From: Enterobacter pseudoroggenkampii
GTDB taxonomy: Bacteria > Pseudomonadota > Gammaproteobacteria > Enterobacterales > Enterobacteriaceae
Direction: 5' to 3'
Length of the DNA: 64,000 nt
Assembly (NCBI RefSeq): GCF_026420145.1
Contig: NZ_JAPMLV010000001.1
Span: 744,001-808,000 of the forward strand
Shown piece by piece: positions 62,230 through 64,000 of this stretch; positions within the stretch are counted from its first letter, which is position 1, and the number at the start of each line of letters is the position of its first letter. The position numbers were made by a program, and so were the translations under genes. The notes under the pieces are model-generated. The model worked only from the letters and a program-made list of their open reading frames with translations. It made no database searches and was not told the origin of the DNA.

Positions 62230-62885
62230 TGACCACCTTTACCGACTGGGACATTATTCGCAATCTGCTGCTGGCCGGGCGCTGGACGGTACTGCTGTCG
62301 CTGGTGGCCTTCGTCGGCGGGGCGGCGGTGACGCTGCCGCTCCTGCTGCTGCGCCTGACGGGCGGGCGCACGGTGAAGCGCATCATCCGCGGCTATATCG
62401 AGCTGTTTCAGGGCACGCCGCTGCTGATGCAGCTGTTCCTGGCCTTCTTTGGCGTGGCGCTGTTCGGCATCGACGTCTCGCCGTGGACCGCCGCCTCGCT
62501 GGCGCTGACGTTCTACACCAGCGCGTTTCTGCTCGATATCTGGAACGGCAGCATTCGCGCCCTGCCGAAAGGGCAGTGGGAAGCCTCGCGCTGTCTGGGG
62601 CTGACCTTCGGCCAGACCCTGTTTCGCGTGGTCGCCCCGCAGGCGCTGCGCATCGGCATTGCGCCGACGGTCGGCTTTGCCGTGCAGGTGATCAAGGGCA
62701 CCGCGCTGGCGTCGATTATCGGCTTTATCGAGCTGACCAAGGCCGGGACCATGCTGACCAACGTAACCTATCAGCCGTTTAAGGTCTTTGCGCTGGTGGC
62801 GCTCGGCTACTTTATTCTGTGTTATCCGCTGTCGCGCTACAGCCGCTATCTGGAGACGAAATTCAATGCCTCTCATCACCATTAA
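62226..62885 (+). CDS. hpxH: HpxH: ABC transporter permease
   Basis: 219 residues, second permease of the pair, with YIELFQGTPLLMQLFLAFFG and the EAA loop GQWEASRCLGLTFGQTLFRV. The ATG at 62226 overlaps the hpxG stop. It overlaps hpxI by 20 bases. Confidence 0.93.
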   Translation: MMTTFTDWDIIRNLLLAGRWTVLLSLVAFVGGAAVTLPLLLLRLTGGRTVKRIIRGYIELFQGTPLLMQLFLAFFGVALFGIDVSPWTAASLALTFYTSAFLLDIWNGSIRALPKGQWEASRCLGLTFGQTLFRVVAPQALRIGIAPTVGFAVQVIKGTALASIIGFIELTKAGTMLTNVTYQPFKVFALVALGYFILCYPLSRYSRYLETKFNASHHH

Positions 62886-63603
62886 TCAGGTGCAGAAGTA
62901 CTACGGCGATAACCACGTGCTCAAGGGCGTCGATCTGGATATCGACATGGGCCAGGTGATCTCCATTATCGGGCGCAGCGGATCGGGTAAAAGCACGCTG
63001 CTGCGCTGCATCAACGGGCTGGAAGGGTATCAGGACGGCAGCATCAAGCTGGGCGGCATGACCATTACCGACCGGGATTCCCAGGCGCGTGAAATCAGCC
63101 GCTCGGTCGGGATGGTGTTCCAGAGCTTCAACCTGTTCCCGCACATGACGGCGCTGGAGAACGTGATGCTCGCCCCGCGTCGGGTGCTGAAAAAAAGCGC
63201 CGCCGAATGCCGGGCGCTGGCGCAGCAGATGCTGGAGAAGGTTGGCCTTGGCGATCGTCTGGATTACTACCCGTCGAGCCTCTCCGGCGGCCAGCAGCAG
63301 CGCGTGGCGATAGCCCGCGCGCTGGCGATGTCGCCGAAAGTATTACTCTGCGACGAGATCACCTCCGCGCTGGATCCGGAGCTGGTGGGCGAAGTGCTCA
63401 AAGTGCTGGAGCAACTGGCGGCCGAGGGGATGACGCTCATACTGGTTACCCATGAAATGAATTTTGCCCGCGAAGTGGGCGACCGCGTGGTGTTTATGCA
63501 CCAGGGGAAAGTCTGGGAGCAGGGCGACAGCAAAACGCTGTTCGCCAACCCGCAGACCACGGAACTGAAGCAGTTCATCTCCTCCGTGCGCGGCCTCAAC
63601 TGA
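62866..63603 (+). CDS. hpxI: HpxI: ABC transporter ATPase
   Basis: 245 residues from MPLITINQVQ. Walker A GRSGSGKST, Q-loop FQSFNLFPHMT, signature LSGGQQQR, Walker B LLCDEITSALDP and switch VTHEM. Polar amino-acid (GlnQ-like) class. Inside the end of hpxH at its start; hpxJ follows 13 bases on. Confidence 0.95.
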   Translation: MPLITINQVQKYYGDNHVLKGVDLDIDMGQVISIIGRSGSGKSTLLRCINGLEGYQDGSIKLGGMTITDRDSQAREISRSVGMVFQSFNLFPHMTALENVMLAPRRVLKKSAAECRALAQQMLEKVGLGDRLDYYPSSLSGGQQQRVAIARALAMSPKVLLCDEITSALDPELVGEVLKVLEQLAAEGMTLILVTHEMNFAREVGDRVVFMHQGKVWEQGDSKTLFANPQTTELKQFISSVRGLN

Positions 63604-63616
63604 TAAGGACTGAACA

Positions 63617-64000
63617 ATGGATATCGCACGCTTTCCGCAAATCAACCCGCCGCAGCGCCTGCTGATGGGCCCGGGCCCGATCAACGCCGACCCGCGCGTG
63701 CTGCGCGCCATGTCGAGCCAGCTGATCGGCCAGTACGATCCGGCCATGACCCACTACATGAACGAGGTGATGGCGCTCTATCGCGGCGTATTCCGCACCG
63801 AAAACCGCTGGACGATGCTGGTGGACGGCACCTCCCGCGCGGGAATTGAAGCCATTCTGGTTTCCGCCATTCGACCGGGAGATAAGGTGCTGGTGCCGGT
63901 CTTTGGCCGCTTTGGCCACCTGCTGTGCGAAATTGCCCGCCGCTGCCGCGCGGAGGTGCATACCATCGAGGTGCCGTGGGGCGAGGTGTTTACCCCGGAC
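63617..64000 (+). CDS. hpxJ: HpxJ: aminotransferase, partial (C-terminus off the right edge)
   Basis: 128 codons of a class V aminotransferase are present, starting MDIARFPQINPPQRLLMGPGPIN, with VDGTSRAGIEAILVSAIRPGDK and FGRFGHLLCEIA. The alanine-glyoxylate/serine-pyruvate type is called HpxJ in Klebsiella, where ureidoglycine-glyoxylate transamination is assigned to it. The PLP lysine region lies beyond the window. Confidence 0.9.
   Translation, partial: MDIARFPQINPPQRLLMGPGPINADPRVLRAMSSQLIGQYDPAMTHYMNEVMALYRGVFRTENRWTMLVDGTSRAGIEAILVSAIRPGDKVLVPVFGRFGHLLCEIARRCRAEVHTIEVPWGEVFTPD

Overview
This window reads as chromosome of an enterobacterium of the Enterobacter/Klebsiella/Lelliottia type. 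It is GC-rich, has enterobacterial REP palindromes, a serT-type tRNA, a yjhX gene, a Salmonella-like anaerobic cobalamin operon and a Klebsiella-like hpx purine-catabolism cluster. Species cannot be fixed from the sequence alone. No phage, IS element, integrase or CRISPR array was seen.

Region 1 (1-6.4 kb): the start of a GNAT acetyltransferase gene (cut by the window edge), the YjhX toxin-family gene, an alpha/beta hydrolase, then a five-gene dlt-type operon on the minus strand (dltD-like, a 39-residue DltX-like peptide, dltB, dltA, dltC). This is the teichoic-acid D-alanylation machinery in a Gram-negative background. The small peptide ends in FEYQKF, resembling the acyl-relay motif of Gram-positive DltX. 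A tRNA-Ser(UGA) gene follows.

Region 2 (6.9-40.7 kb): a B12-centred metabolic island. On the minus strand, one long gene set encodes B12-dependent glutamate mutase (glmS, glmL, glmE), methylaspartate ammonia-lyase, two proteins of unknown function (AtuA/DUF1446 and DUF4387), a glutamate/dicarboxylate symporter, a periplasmic glutaminase, a class I fumarase-type hydratase (probably a mesaconase) and the corrinoid adenosyltransferase BtuR. Together these describe glutamine/glutamate fermentation by the methylaspartate route. Divergent from it are a stand-alone uroporphyrinogen methyltransferase, threonine-phosphate decarboxylase, a CysG-N-like dehydrogenase and a PduX-type threonine kinase. Next come a cobalamin riboswitch and the 20-gene operon cbiABCDETFGHJKLMNQOP-cobUSCT. 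The island thus supplies both the coenzyme and its consumer. No pdu, eut or pocR genes are present.

Region 3 (40.7-46.1 kb): an AraC regulator divergent from a DUF2264 protein, a LacY-like MFS transporter and a GH88 unsaturated uronyl hydrolase, with a near-perfect CRP site between them. It looks like an uptake and cleavage locus for unsaturated uronate oligosaccharides.

Region 4 (46.3-64 kb): an hpx cluster for hypoxanthine/urate/allantoin nitrogen use: hpxO-hpxD-hpxE, hpxQ-hpxT, guaD, an NCS1 permease (hpxC), hpxS-hpxA-hpxB, hpxW-X-Y-Z, the regulator hpxU, and the ABC transporter hpxFGHI followed by the start of hpxJ, which runs off the right edge. Several of these units have sigma-54 -24/-12 promoters, fitting nitrogen-limitation control. 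An inverted repeat at the hpxU/hpxW junction and direct repeats between hpxC and hpxS are candidate operators for HpxU and HpxS.
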